This document shows positions 53,399 through 63,142 of a stretch of DNA of 64,000 nucleotides, piece by piece (the stretch's first letter is position 1; each line of letters starts with the position of its first letter). The position numbers were made by a program, and so were the translations under genes. Below the pieces are notes generated by a model. The model was not told where the DNA came from and made no database searches. It saw only the letters and a program-made list of their open reading frames with translations. The DNA lies in the NCBI GenBank assembly GCA_030560485.1, contig JAKTTS010000014.1:1-64000 (forward strand). The letters run 5' to 3'. This DNA is from Ascoidea tarda (nom. inval.) (lineage: Eukaryota > Ascomycota > Saccharomycetes > Ascoideales > Ascoideaceae).

Positions 53399-54615
53399 AT
53401 GCCTACCAGATTAACTAAAACAAGAAAACACAGAGGTCACGTCTCAGGTATGTTATAAATATCAGCAAGTCAAGCCAAGTCAATTCGAAGGAACAGTCAA
53501 TGAATCATAATATGAAGTAATAAATTGGTGAAAAATCAAATTGAACAAATTTAAAGAGTTAATTCAAAGATAGACAGACCATTTTTTTTTTGAAGGGAAA
53601 TGATAGTGTAGTAAACAGTTTTTGAATCAAAGCAAATAAAAAAGAAAATATCAATTACAAATAACGTGAGAACAGAGAGAAAGAAAATATTGGAAAGTTA
53701 TATAAGAAAAATTAGCGTATTATAAAAAATAACATGGAAAAAGCAAATACAAACTTATTCAAGTACAAGATTTTTTGAATAAAGAAACTCTTGCATTATT
53801 AAAAATTATTATAAAACGACAACGTTATAGAGACTGATTATAAAATTTATGTATAAAAAGATAACAATTATAAGAAAAAGAAAGGGGAAAAAAAATATAA
53901 CAGATATTTCTTAATTATCAAATTGAATTAAGAAAATTAATTTGGATCAGTATATTTGTAAAAAGAGTAGAAGAGTGAAAAAAAACAATAAGGATTAAAA
54001 TATTTTAAATTAAATTAATAAGATTTCTGTTAAAACCAATGATTCTGGATTATAAAAAGTTAATTTGATAATATTCATTCAGATACAATGGATTGTTTTT
54101 TTTCCAATACTTTATTTTATTTCATATATTTATGGTTTTATTTCTTGAATTGAATTGAATTGAATTGGGTTAGATTATATTTGAAAGAAAAATGAAACTA
54201 ACTAAAATATATAGCCGGTAAGGGTCGTGTTGGAAAACATAGAAAGCATCCCGGTGGTCGTGGTAAAGCTGGTGGTTTACTTCATAATAGAATTGCCATG
54301 GATAAATACCATCCAGGTTACTTTGGTAAAGTAGGTATGAGATATTTCCACAAACAAAAGAATCCATTCTGGAAGCCAGTTGTAAATTTGGACAGATTAT
54401 GGACCTTGTTACCTGAAGATAAAAGAGAGTATTATTTAAAGAATTCTACAGCTTCCAAGGCACCAGTTATTGATACATTGGCTGCTGGTTATGGTAAAGT
54501 TTTGGGTAAAGGTAGATTGCCAAATGTTCCAGTTATTGTCAAGGCTAGATTTGTTTCTGAATTGGCAGAAAAGAAGATCAAAGAAGCCGGTGGTGTTGTT
54601 GAATTGATTGCTTAA
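53399..54615 (+). CDS. RPL28: Ribosomal protein uL15 (Rpl28), split gene
   Basis: Exon 1 53399-53447 ([16 protein letters not shown] plus one base) and exon 2 54215-54615, total 149 aa, the same as S. cerevisiae Rpl28. The join gives [20 protein letters not shown]. The rest matches uL15: [36 protein letters not shown] and a C-terminal AGGVVELIA. It is a component of the 60S subunit near the tunnel. The intron position equals that of S. cerevisiae RPL28. Codon use is strongly biased, with no CTG. Confidence 0.98.
53448..54214 (+). other. RPL28 intron (767 nt)
   Basis: GTATGT donor at 53448, AACTAAC branch site (about 54197-54203) and TAG acceptor ending at 54214, a very short branch-to-acceptor distance. 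AT-rich, with a GAATT x4 repeat near 54148-54168. It is longer than the 511-nt S. cerevisiae intron. I could not find a convincing C/D or H/ACA snoRNA inside. Confidence 0.93.
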
Positions 54616-54774
54616 ATTTTGTAATTAATTAAATATAATTGAATATAATAAATTATGATATAATATAACATTAATTATAGTAATAATTGTAGAGTGAGCA
54701 GGGTAGTTTTATATGTGTATATATGTATTTACGTATTTACTTGTAGGTTAAATCTAATGGTTATTTAACAATGG

Positions 54775-56328
54775 TTATTGAATAATGGCATTGTTATTGT
54801 TATGGGAAGATAGCTGTAGTAGTAGATTGTTGTTGTTGAATAATTGGTATGGTAGAGATTGATTGAATAACCATTTCAAGTGGATTAAAATGAAATATTT
54901 ATACCAAGAGTCAATGTGGAAGGTATTTGGAGAGTTTCGAGAGGTGGTGGGAAAGGATATTTTACCAAAATCCAAAGAGAAGTCATTTAAATTGTTGATT
55001 GTCTTGTTATTGATGATGATGATGTTGTTGTTATTATTTTTGTGATTGCTGATAAGCTGAGTGGTTAATTTGATTGAATTTTGGATTGAATTTTGGATTT
55101 TGATAAAGATTTGATCAAAGTTTTTATTGTTTGAATGTATTTTTTGATTTAGAAGTGATAGATTTTGAAGTAGTATAGATGAGTAGGAGTCATTAAAAAA
55201 TTTCAAATCTAGTAAGAGGTCGTTATTAGTGGTGTTGTTGTTATTTTTGTTGATAAAGTTATTGATGGATAGTTCATAGAAGAAGGCGATTAGTTTGAAA
55301 GAGGATATTTGGAATTGGGTGATTGAGTTGTTGATGTAGTTTTTCTTTTGAGATAGGATGTTTACGATGTTAAAGATTAGAGAGTTTAGGAGATTGTAGT
55401 TTTTAAAAAGAGTAAAAAGAGCCCCCAAGGCATTTGATATGGCGAAAAAGATGTCAGGGTTGTTTGGGTAAGTTTCATATAAATCGATAAATTTCCAGAT
55501 TTCTTCTTCTATGTCGTTGTTATCGTCGTCCTGGTTGTAATTGAATCCTTCGGTGACGGAGTTGGGATCGTTTTGGTTGGGATTGTTGTAGAAAATTAGA
55601 TAGATGTTGATATAGCCCATGATTAGGTTTGATATGATGTTTGAGTTGTAGTTTTGGGGGTTCAGAAAAACAAGAATTCTGATTTTGGGTAGGAATTGGT
55701 CGACAATAAGATCCAAGAACTCATCAAAGAACAAGGTTGATAGGACGATTAGACATTTGTATGAGGTAATTAGCTGAAAGAGGTTGTCATGGTTGTTGAA
55801 GATGAACAATAGGTTTCTGTAGGTTGACTGGTTGACAATGCTGGTGTTCGAGAGCGATATGTTGTTGTTGATGAGATAAGAATACAAGTGGAAGCACAAG
55901 GCCAGCTTTGCTGTGGGAGACAAGTTCAATGAGCTAAAGTTGTTGCAGGACAAAGGAGAGTAGTTTAAGATGTGCAAATGGTTGTTGTTGAAAGTGCTGT
56001 TTGGATCGCTGAGGCCGGAAGCACCAGGACTGGTCTCATCTGGAAAAGTGTGGGGTAACGCTTTTTTTGAATTGTAGGTTGAAATGAATAGCTTTAGCAT
56101 CGAAACATCAGCGCTTTTTGCGTTTTTTGCGTTCTTTTTGTTTTTTGCATTCTTACCGTTGTTGGTCCTTTTGGAATAGATCAGGTTCAAGTGGTTTCTG
56201 GGGCTCAAAATGAGAGCAGAGGTGCTGTAGGACTTTCTCGTCAAGAAGAAATCTCTTTTAGAAGGCAACGGAAAGGACAAGGATTGGGACAATTTGGAGA
56301 CGTAGTTGTTGTGTTTTGTGGAAGACAT
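54775..56328 (-). CDS. IFRD-like (interferon-related developmental regulator) protein
   Basis: 517 aa. The N-terminus is basic and Ser-rich (SKRTNNGKNAKNKKNAKNAK). The body is helical with Asn-rich loops. The C-terminal block FHIDSWYKYFILIHLKWLFNQ fits the IFRD C-terminal motif (DSWxKxxQxxxLrxxLG), and the preceding helical repeats fit the IFRD N-terminal domain. IFRD proteins are conserved from fungi to animals, and some bind ribosomes. The call rests on one motif and general layout, so it is tentative. The 5' third is clearly richer in G/C-ending codons than the 3' half. Divergent from the first FAA2-like gene. Confidence 0.5.
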   Translation of the reverse strand: MSSTKHNNYVSKLSQSLSFPLPSKRDFFLTRKSYSTSALILSPRNHLNLIYSKRTNNGKNAKNKKNAKNAKSADVSMLKLFISTYNSKKALPHTFPDETSPGASGLSDPNSTFNNNHLHILNYSPLSCNNFSSLNLSPTAKLALCFHLYSYLINNNISLSNTSIVNQSTYRNLLFIFNNHDNLFQLITSYKCLIVLSTLFFDEFLDLIVDQFLPKIRILVFLNPQNYNSNIISNLIMGYINIYLIFYNNPNQNDPNSVTEGFNYNQDDDNNDIEEEIWKFIDLYETYPNNPDIFFAISNALGALFTLFKNYNLLNSLIFNIVNILSQKKNYINNSITQFQISSFKLIAFFYELSINNFINKNNNNTTNNDLLLDLKFFNDSYSSILLQNLSLLNQKIHSNNKNFDQIFIKIQNSIQNSIKLTTQLISNHKNNNNNIIIINNKTINNLNDFSLDFGKISFPTTSRNSPNTFHIDSWYKYFILIHLKWLFNQSLPYQLFNNNNLLLQLSSHNNNNAIIQ

Positions 56329-56904
56329 TTGCAGGGAAGTGGCGAGAGAAGAGGGCAGTGTTTGGAGAAGCAGAGAGAAGAGGGAAAGAAGCAGTATTTA
56401 TAGCTCTGCTGCGGAAATAAGGCTGCACCAGAGCCAGCAGCAAAACCGACGCTGCTCGTTCCCAAAGCTGTTTTCAGGAGCGTGAACACGCAACGCTCCA
56501 TCGCCGGAGCAGGCTGTGATTAGAAATCAGCGGGCCAGGGTTCTGTTGTCTCTGCTGCTTGTGCTGCTCCGGCGGTCGCGGCCCGGCTCGGTTAAGGGCG
56601 TTAAGTCACTCGGCGATAGCAACCCAGACCGGTGGCACGTGCGTCTCTTCTCCCTTAACGCCAGGCCCCGCGCCTGTCTGCGTCTGCGTGCCGCGCTGCT
56701 TTCTCTGCTCTTCATCGCTTCTCGAGGAGGGTCTGCTGAGACTGGAGCATGGTAAGAAAACAGCACTCTCAAACAGGACGTCGATATATAACAAAGCTCA
56801 GCTGAAGCACTCTCTTTCGCTTGCCTTTCTTTGCTCTGACTTCCAATTCCTGGCTGCTGGACTGCTTGCCAAACTCCCTTCTCTTTCTCACTCTTTTTGC
56901 TGCA
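56329..56904. promoter_or_regulatory. GC-rich divergent IFRD/FAA2-like promoter
   Basis: 576 bp. The core (about 56500-56720) is strongly G+C-rich and contains CACGTG at 56636-56641. The FAA2-proximal end has TATATAAC at 56785-56792, about 113 bp before the ATG. Several overlapping frames on both strands here are composition artefacts. Confidence 0.55.
56785..56792 (+). promoter_or_regulatory. TATA box of the first FAA2-like gene
   Basis: TATATAAC, 113 bp upstream of the ATG at 56905. Confidence 0.5.
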
Positions 56905-59181
56905 ATGTCTGAAACATTTCCTTTGCCTATTCCCAACGCTGCCAACGACTTGTCTGTCGAACAGGTCCTTGACCAGTTGCCTATTTGCACTAACTCCTCT
57001 AACGCCAGAGTGGTCCCCTTAGAGAATTCGAAAGTCGATGGCTATTCCCCAGTCTTCAGAAACTCTTTGGTTGAACACACCAAATTGGCTTCCAACTATC
57101 ACGCTGACATTAAAACTTTATTTGACAATTTCAATTACGCTTTAAACAAGTTCAATCAACCAAACATTGACAGAAGCATATTGGCCTACCGTAAATCCAT
57201 TAATTCCTCTGCTCAAGATTCAGATTTGGACTCTCGGTCTGATTCACATTCCACCAGCACTGAAAAGGAGTTCGAAGACTTCTACTCCTACTTGACGTTC
57301 TCTGAGGTTGACACCTTGAGATCCCAAATCGGTTCTGGTGTTTTATACCTCATTAACCAAATCGATCCAACCTACTCACACAACTTTATTCTATCAATCT
57401 TTGCTCCAAATTCTGTTCAATGGGTTTTAATCGACTTGGCCTGTCAAGCCTACTCAATCACAAACACTGCTTTGTACAGTACTCTCGGCAACGAGTCCTC
57501 CCAATACATTCTCAAAACTACCCAGTCCCCAATTCTATTTACAACAAAAGACAAAATAGATAACATAATCAACTTGAAAAATTCAAAAAAGATACGCTCC
57601 CTAAGAATCATAATCTCAATCGACAGCCTAGACAACAAACTAGACTACAAACTATTCAACTACTGTTTCAATTCAAACGTCCTACTCTACGATTTCAAAT
57701 CCTTAATATCTATCGGAAACCAAAACCAAATGCCCTTTATTTCACCAAGCCAAAATGACATCTACACCATCTCCTTCACTTCTGGTACAACCTCTCATCC
57801 AAAGGGCGTACAATTAACCCATTACAACGCTTTGGCCTGTTTAACTTCAAATGCTACCATGATCGCTTATCCTGACCACCACCAACCCAGAACTCTATTT
57901 GTTCTTCCTCTAGCTCACATCTTTGCAAGAAACTTGGTTGCCTTTGAATTCCTTAGTGGCTCAATAATGTATTTCCCACACAACCCTTTAAATCCAAAAT
58001 CCTTTCTTGATGACCTCAAAATAGTGAAGCCAACTCATTTCGCTTGCGTTCCAAGAGTCTTTACAAAAATTGAAATGGCCATCAAATCAAAGCTACTAAA
58101 CTCAAAACTATTATCAATGGCCCTCACAAAAAAGATAAACGGTCTAAGACAAAAAAAATACGACTCCACAAAAAACTCCCAACTCTTCCTCGACCATCTA
58201 ATTTTCAACAAAATCAAAAAGCAATTGGGCTTTGAAAACCTTTCCTCAATCGTCGTAGGTGGCGCTCCGATCCCCTTTGATACAATAGAGTTCTTATCTG
58301 CCATCTTCAATATAGGCGTCTTACAAGGTTATGGGCTAACTGAATCTCACTCTGGCTTTTCACAGTCTTTTATAAATGATTTCAAAACTTTTGGTAGTAA
58401 CGGTTTAATCGGTCCATGTGTTGAAATGAAGTTTAGAGATATTCCGGATTTAAATTACACCTGGGATCAAAATAGAGCCGGCGAAATCTTAATCAGAGGC
58501 CCGATTGTCTTTTCTAAATACTACAAAGACGACGAGAAAACCTCAGAAGCCTTTGATAACGATGGCTGGTTTCAAACAGGCGATATTGGCAAATTAACTG
58601 AGTATAACACTCTCTTGATCATCGACAGAGTTAAAAGCTTCTTTAAATTATCCCAGGGTGAATTTGTTTCAACTGAAAGAATAGAAAACTTTTACTCAAG
58701 CACAAATTCGATTATTAATCAATTGTGGATTTATGGCGATTCTAAGAGAAACTTTCTCGTTTCAATCATCGGGTTGGAACCAGACAATTTCATTACCTAT
58801 TTGAAAAATTTAATTGATAATCAAGAAAAGACTAAAAATCTTGATTCCGATTCCAAATCTCTCATCCTGCATTTATCTTCCCATTCGAATACGGAATCAT
58901 TTAAACAAGATTTCGATAACCACTTTAAAATCAAATTGAACCAAAATTTAGAAATCAAAAAAATCGTTCTATCTGATTTAAACAAAAACGTTAAAAAATT
59001 CAACCTACAAAGCTTTGAAAAAATTAAGAATATATACATTGATTTTGAACCCTTTTCAGTCGACAACAAGTGCCTCACTCCAACATTAAAAATCGTCAGA
59101 AAAGAGGCAATCACAAACTACACCGATGTCATTGAAGCCTTATACGCTGAGGGAGAATTGTTCACTAAATCGAAGCTTTAA
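56905..59181 (+). CDS. FAA2: Peroxisomal acyl-CoA synthetase, FAA2 type (copy A)
   Basis: 758 aa from the ATG at 56905; the frame opens upstream at a TTG. AMP-forming enzyme with the ATP/AMP signature YTISFTSGTTSHPKG (about residue 287), the adenine-binding QGYGLTESHSG and the GWFQTGDIG motif. DRVKSFFKLSQGEFV carries the fatty-acyl signature, followed by NLQSFEKIKNI with the C-terminal lysine region. LACQAYSITNTALYSTLG and the ending LYAEGELF match S. cerevisiae Faa2 (744 aa), which activates medium-chain fatty acids for beta-oxidation. It ends in SKL, a perfect PTS1 peroxisomal signal. The P-loop Ser in place of the usual Gly (TTS) is allowed by the family pattern. The first ~350 codons are C-rich. 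Confidence 0.95.
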   Translation: MSETFPLPIPNAANDLSVEQVLDQLPICTNSSNARVVPLENSKVDGYSPVFRNSLVEHTKLASNYHADIKTLFDNFNYALNKFNQPNIDRSILAYRKSINSSAQDSDLDSRSDSHSTSTEKEFEDFYSYLTFSEVDTLRSQIGSGVLYLINQIDPTYSHNFILSIFAPNSVQWVLIDLACQAYSITNTALYSTLGNESSQYILKTTQSPILFTTKDKIDNIINLKNSKKIRSLRIIISIDSLDNKLDYKLFNYCFNSNVLLYDFKSLISIGNQNQMPFISPSQNDIYTISFTSGTTSHPKGVQLTHYNALACLTSNATMIAYPDHHQPRTLFVLPLAHIFARNLVAFEFLSGSIMYFPHNPLNPKSFLDDLKIVKPTHFACVPRVFTKIEMAIKSKLLNSKLLSMALTKKINGLRQKKYDSTKNSQLFLDHLIFNKIKKQLGFENLSSIVVGGAPIPFDTIEFLSAIFNIGVLQGYGLTESHSGFSQSFINDFKTFGSNGLIGPCVEMKFRDIPDLNYTWDQNRAGEILIRGPIVFSKYYKDDEKTSEAFDNDGWFQTGDIGKLTEYNTLLIIDRVKSFFKLSQGEFVSTERIENFYSSTNSIINQLWIYGDSKRNFLVSIIGLEPDNFITYLKNLIDNQEKTKNLDSDSKSLILHLSSHSNTESFKQDFDNHFKIKLNQNLEIKKIVLSDLNKNVKKFNLQSFEKIKNIYIDFEPFSVDNKCLTPTLKIVRKEAITNYTDVIEALYAEGELFTKSKL

Positions 59182-59807
59182 TTCTCTCTGTCTCTCTGTC
59201 TCTCTAAATATATAAACCATATAATAATATAAATAGTTACTATTGTGCTGCAACAATACCCGTCCAACCAATACCTTTTGTAAGCTACAAACACAGATGC
59301 AACAACTAAAGTATGCATACCCCCCTGCACCAACAAGACGCACTGTACTATGGATCGGAGTCACGACAAAATTCTGCTTCCTGTGCTTCATGACAAGAAG
59401 AGAAAGAAAAAAAAGCAGCAGGAACAGCAGGAACAGCAAAAACAACAAAGGCAAATGCAGAGACAGCCGAAGCAACTTCCGACAGCTCACAGCAGAGTCA
59501 CTTTTGAGTTAGCTCCATTTCACTAGCCCAACTTTAATCTGGGTGTTATTTTATCCTTGGTTAAATTGGTTATTGTTCTGATTTCAGAAAAGAGATGCAT
59601 CTGTTTGGACCGAACAAATAGTGGGTAGAATCGAGAAATAATGGCTTAATGAAGAATGGCAACATTATGGAGACATTGTAAAAGCAAGCATATAAATACC
59701 AACTATTGCCTTTCTTTTCTGATAATCTGCATATACCAGAATCTGCCAAACAAAACAGTACTCATCTTCATATTCTTTAACAACATTTATTCAAAGCACT
59801 GGTTAAT
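59182..59807. promoter_or_regulatory. Spacer between the tandem FAA2-like genes
   Basis: 626 bp. Begins with a TCTCTCTG run after the copy-A stop. TATAAATA at 59691-59698 serves copy B. A purine-rich frame in the middle (59243-59512) has no domain. Confidence 0.5.
59691..59698 (+). promoter_or_regulatory. TATA box of the second FAA2-like gene
   Basis: TATAAATA, about 110 bp upstream of the ATG at 59808. Confidence 0.6.
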
Positions 59808-61955
59808 ATGAACGAGCTTGCATTTCCCTCAGTCTATAAGAAAGGAATGTCTGTTTCTGATGTTATAGAACAGCTTCCCTATGCTGCTGAACAGTCGACA
59901 CAGGTCATAGCCTTGCCAGATTCTCAAAAAGATGGCTATTCCCCAGTGTTTCGAAACAAAATCTCTGAAACTGGTCTATTTTCTAATTTCCATCCAAAGA
60001 TTCAAACTGCTTATGATATTTTTAATTACTCCCTTGAGCAGTATAGAGATAACGATTGTTTGGCCTATAGAAAACAATCTTTAGATGAGGAGACCAATCA
60101 ACTTGAATTCGACGAATATTATACCTATCTCAAGACTTATGAAGTCAATAAGTTGAGATCTCAAATCGGTTCTGGGATCTTGTACTTGATCAATAATACC
60201 AACAACAACAGTGATTTGCCTCGTATTGATGTTAATGATTTTATTGTCACTTTATTTTTTCCTTCGTGTTATCAGTGGGTTCTTATTGATTTAGCCTGTC
60301 AAGCTTACTCGATTGTCAATACTGCATTATATAGCACATTAGGTTCTGAATCGTCTGGCTATATTTTGGATGTTACCAAATCTCCTATTATATTTCTTGA
60401 AAAGAGCAAAATTAAAAAGATCTTAGACTTAAAAAATGAGAAGAGTATAGATTCATTGAAAATTTTAATATCGATAGATGATTTGAATATGGATTTAGAT
60501 TATGATCTATTCAATGAGTGTTATAATTCGGGGGTTTTGTTATATGATTTTAAAACGTTGATCAAAATCGGGAAAGAGAATTTATTGTCGCATATTCCTC
60601 CCAATAGAAATTCAACATACACCATTTCTTTCACCTCTGGTACGACAGGAGTGCCCAAGGGAGTTGTGCTAACTCATGTTAATGCCATAGCAGCTTTTAC
60701 ATCCAATAGATGCGTAATTCATAATCCTGAGTCGAATTACAAGAAATTGAAATATGTTAATATATTGCCATTAGCTCATATTTTATCAAGAAACCATATT
60801 ACATTTGAATTTTCAATGGGTTCAACAATTTATTTCCCACACAATCCCAATAATCCCAAGACATTTTTTGAAGATATTAAGATTGTTAAGCCATCGCATA
60901 TTATATTTGTACCAAGAATCTGTACTAGGTTAGAGATGGGATTGAAGTCGAAATTGACATCATCAAAGTTGTTAAGTGGATTGGTGAATTATAAGATGAA
61001 TAAATTAAGGCAAGAAGAATATGATTCGACGAAGATTTCGCATTTTTTTTATGATAATCTTTTATTCAACAAAATCAAAAAGCAGTTTGGATTTGATAAT
61101 TTGAAAATGATGATTGTGGGAGGAGCACCAACTCCTAAACAAACATTGGAATATTTATCGGCAGTTCTTGGATGCGGATTTATTCAGGGATATGGAATGA
61201 CGGAATCTCATTCAGCTATTTGCCAAACAGTTTTCAATTATGGTAAGACGTTTGGTACAAATGGGGTTATTGGGCCAAGTTGCGAAATACGACTTCGGGA
61301 TGTTGTGGAGTTGGATTATAGCTGGGAGAAGAACCGATCCGGGGAGATTTTAGTTAGAGGACCATTGATATTTAAAGGGTATTTTGGAAAAGAGAAAAGC
61401 TTTGGATTTGACGATGAAGGATGGTTTGGAACTGGAGATATTGGGACGTTGGATGAGAATTCGAATGTTTTAATTGTTGATAGGATAAAGAGTTTTTTCA
61501 AGTTATCGCAGGGAGAATATATTGCGATTGAAAAAGTCGAAGCTGTTTATATCAATAATAATACAATTATCAACCAGTTGTGTATATATGGGGATTCGAA
61601 TGAGAGTTACTTAGTTGGATTGATAGGATTGGATGCAGACTATTTATCAAAGATTTTGGATGTGACAGATAAGGCTTTGGAGAGCTTATCGAAGGAGAGT
61701 GTGATTCGCAGGTTGAATGAAGTTGATATAAGGACCAAAATATTGGAGCAAATAGAGGGAAATGTCAAAGGAATGGGGCTTCAAGGCTTTGAAAAGATTA
61801 AAAACATTTATTTGGATGTTGAACCTTTCTCAGTTGACAATAAGATGTTGACTCCAACATTGAAAATCAAAAGGCATGAAGTTCAAAAAGCGTTTAAGGA
61901 CAAGATTGGTGAACTTTATAAAGAGGGAAAACTTGCCATCGACAGTAAATTATGA
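59808..61955 (+). CDS. FAA2: Peroxisomal acyl-CoA synthetase, FAA2 type (copy B)
   Basis: 715 aa. Same architecture as copy A and clearly homologous along its length: KDGYSPVFRN, VLIDLACQAYSIVNTALYSTLGSES, YTISFTSGTTGVPKG (canonical P-loop), QGYGMTESHSA, GWFGTGDIG, DRIKSFFKLSQGEYI and GLQGFEKIKNIYLDVEPFSVDN. It also ends in SKL (PTS1). It lacks copy A's polar insert after YRKS (about residues 95-115 of A) and has a shorter C-terminal region. It lies head-to-tail 626 bp downstream of copy A, so it is a local tandem duplicate. The divergence is substantial, which argues for an old duplication with possible chain-length specialisation. Confidence 0.95.
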   Translation: MNELAFPSVYKKGMSVSDVIEQLPYAAEQSTQVIALPDSQKDGYSPVFRNKISETGLFSNFHPKIQTAYDIFNYSLEQYRDNDCLAYRKQSLDEETNQLEFDEYYTYLKTYEVNKLRSQIGSGILYLINNTNNNSDLPRIDVNDFIVTLFFPSCYQWVLIDLACQAYSIVNTALYSTLGSESSGYILDVTKSPIIFLEKSKIKKILDLKNEKSIDSLKILISIDDLNMDLDYDLFNECYNSGVLLYDFKTLIKIGKENLLSHIPPNRNSTYTISFTSGTTGVPKGVVLTHVNAIAAFTSNRCVIHNPESNYKKLKYVNILPLAHILSRNHITFEFSMGSTIYFPHNPNNPKTFFEDIKIVKPSHIIFVPRICTRLEMGLKSKLTSSKLLSGLVNYKMNKLRQEEYDSTKISHFFYDNLLFNKIKKQFGFDNLKMMIVGGAPTPKQTLEYLSAVLGCGFIQGYGMTESHSAICQTVFNYGKTFGTNGVIGPSCEIRLRDVVELDYSWEKNRSGEILVRGPLIFKGYFGKEKSFGFDDEGWFGTGDIGTLDENSNVLIVDRIKSFFKLSQGEYIAIEKVEAVYINNNTIINQLCIYGDSNESYLVGLIGLDADYLSKILDVTDKALESLSKESVIRRLNEVDIRTKILEQIEGNVKGMGLQGFEKIKNIYLDVEPFSVDNKMLTPTLKIKRHEVQKAFKDKIGELYKEGKLAIDSKL

Positions 61956-62276
61956 GAATCGTCTGCTTAGGAAGATGAAATTGATTGATCAGGCTGTAGC
62001 TATTTTTAACTTAGCTATAAAGCGATAATGAAATGATAATGGAGTGATAACAGACAGTAAAGCGTGAATTTCTTTCGAGTATATTAGGTACTATTTAGCG
62101 ATATAATTAGATACCTCAACGAATATTATGATATTGCCTAAATGGTCGTGGTTTGGAAGGGTAAATAGTTGTTGATGTTGTTGATTCTCGGCTTAGGTTC
62201 GTGTGGGATCTTGGGCGATGAATCACAGATCATGCCTCACATAGGAATAAGTGATTCATTCAGATTATAAACAGCC

Positions 62277-62304
62277 AAAGATCTCAAAAGATCTTAAAAG
62301 ATCA
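62277..62304. repeat. AAAGATCT(C/T)A direct repeat x3
   Basis: Three consecutive near-identical units, each containing the GATC core, about 840 bp upstream of the cell-wall gene. Confidence 0.7.
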
Positions 62305-62951
62305 GTGATACTCTCACAAAGTCTCAGAGGTCTCACAAATCAAGAGTAATCAAGAGATATCTCAACGCAGAATATGCTTTCTCTCGAAATCTGAAAGGGA
62401 GGCCATTCCTCTCGTTTTTGCCAGAATGGAGCACAAACAAACCCACGAATTCCGACGCACAAAGCACAGAGCTTCAAAGCCGGGTGACGCACGGGTGCAG
62501 GACCGTTGGAAGCTGATCGTTTTGGAGCAGAACCGCGTCTTCTTTCGGAGCAAATGTGGTCCTTTTAGTGGCGCTTTTGGTCCGCTCTTTTGAGAGGCAG
62601 CGGTGCAGCAGAACGCTCAAGTCTGCACTTTCTGCACTGCACCGCCGGAAGCTCTAACCTGCTTTCGGTGCTTGGCGACGTGCTGTGGGCGTAAATCCGG
62701 CCCATTCCCAGCCTAAAGACCTTAAAGACCCACTCAATACCAGTGGTTATGCCTTTACACCTCTGCAGATCGGATCTTGTTTCTGATTTGTGTTGGCTCA
62801 GAGGTTTATGCCAGGAATTTTCTCACATTGCACACTTCATGCTCAACTGTTTGCATCAAAAACCTTCTCCAATTACTGCCATTTCGCTGAAATTCAATTT
62901 CAAAACAAATGTAATACTGTCTGATAGAGTTCGCGCTACTGAAAGGAATCA

Positions 62952-62959
62952 TATATAAG
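62952..62959 (+). promoter_or_regulatory. TATA box of the GPI protein gene
   Basis: TATATAAG, about 190 bp upstream of the ATG at 63143. Confidence 0.5.
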
Positions 62960-63142
62960 CTCAGCAAAAGAACATCTTTTTCCCACAGTTTTATTTCATC
63001 AGATTACAATATTATTTTATAATCCTCTCACTTACTCTCATTACGTTCATTCCTTACTTGCTTCATCAAGCTACCACACTCGTTTAATTACCACCAATTG
63101 CTTTTTAAATCAACAAATTAATTATTTACACTTTATTCAAAA

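Larger units (their letters stand above)
61956..63142. promoter_or_regulatory. Long upstream region of the GPI protein gene
   Basis: 1187 bp. Contains a short AAAAGATCT repeat (62277-62304), a GC-rich section (about 62390-62710) and TATATAAG at 62952-62959. Small frames are unsupported. A long promoter is common for regulated cell-wall genes. Confidence 0.5.

Noticed and set aside
53448-54214. snoRNA inside the RPL28 intron
   Set aside because: No paired C/D boxes or H/ACA hairpins with a convincing spacing were found.
56527-56912. Several overlapping frames in the IFRD/FAA2 promoter
   Set aside because: GC-rich region with few stop codons by composition; no domain in any frame.
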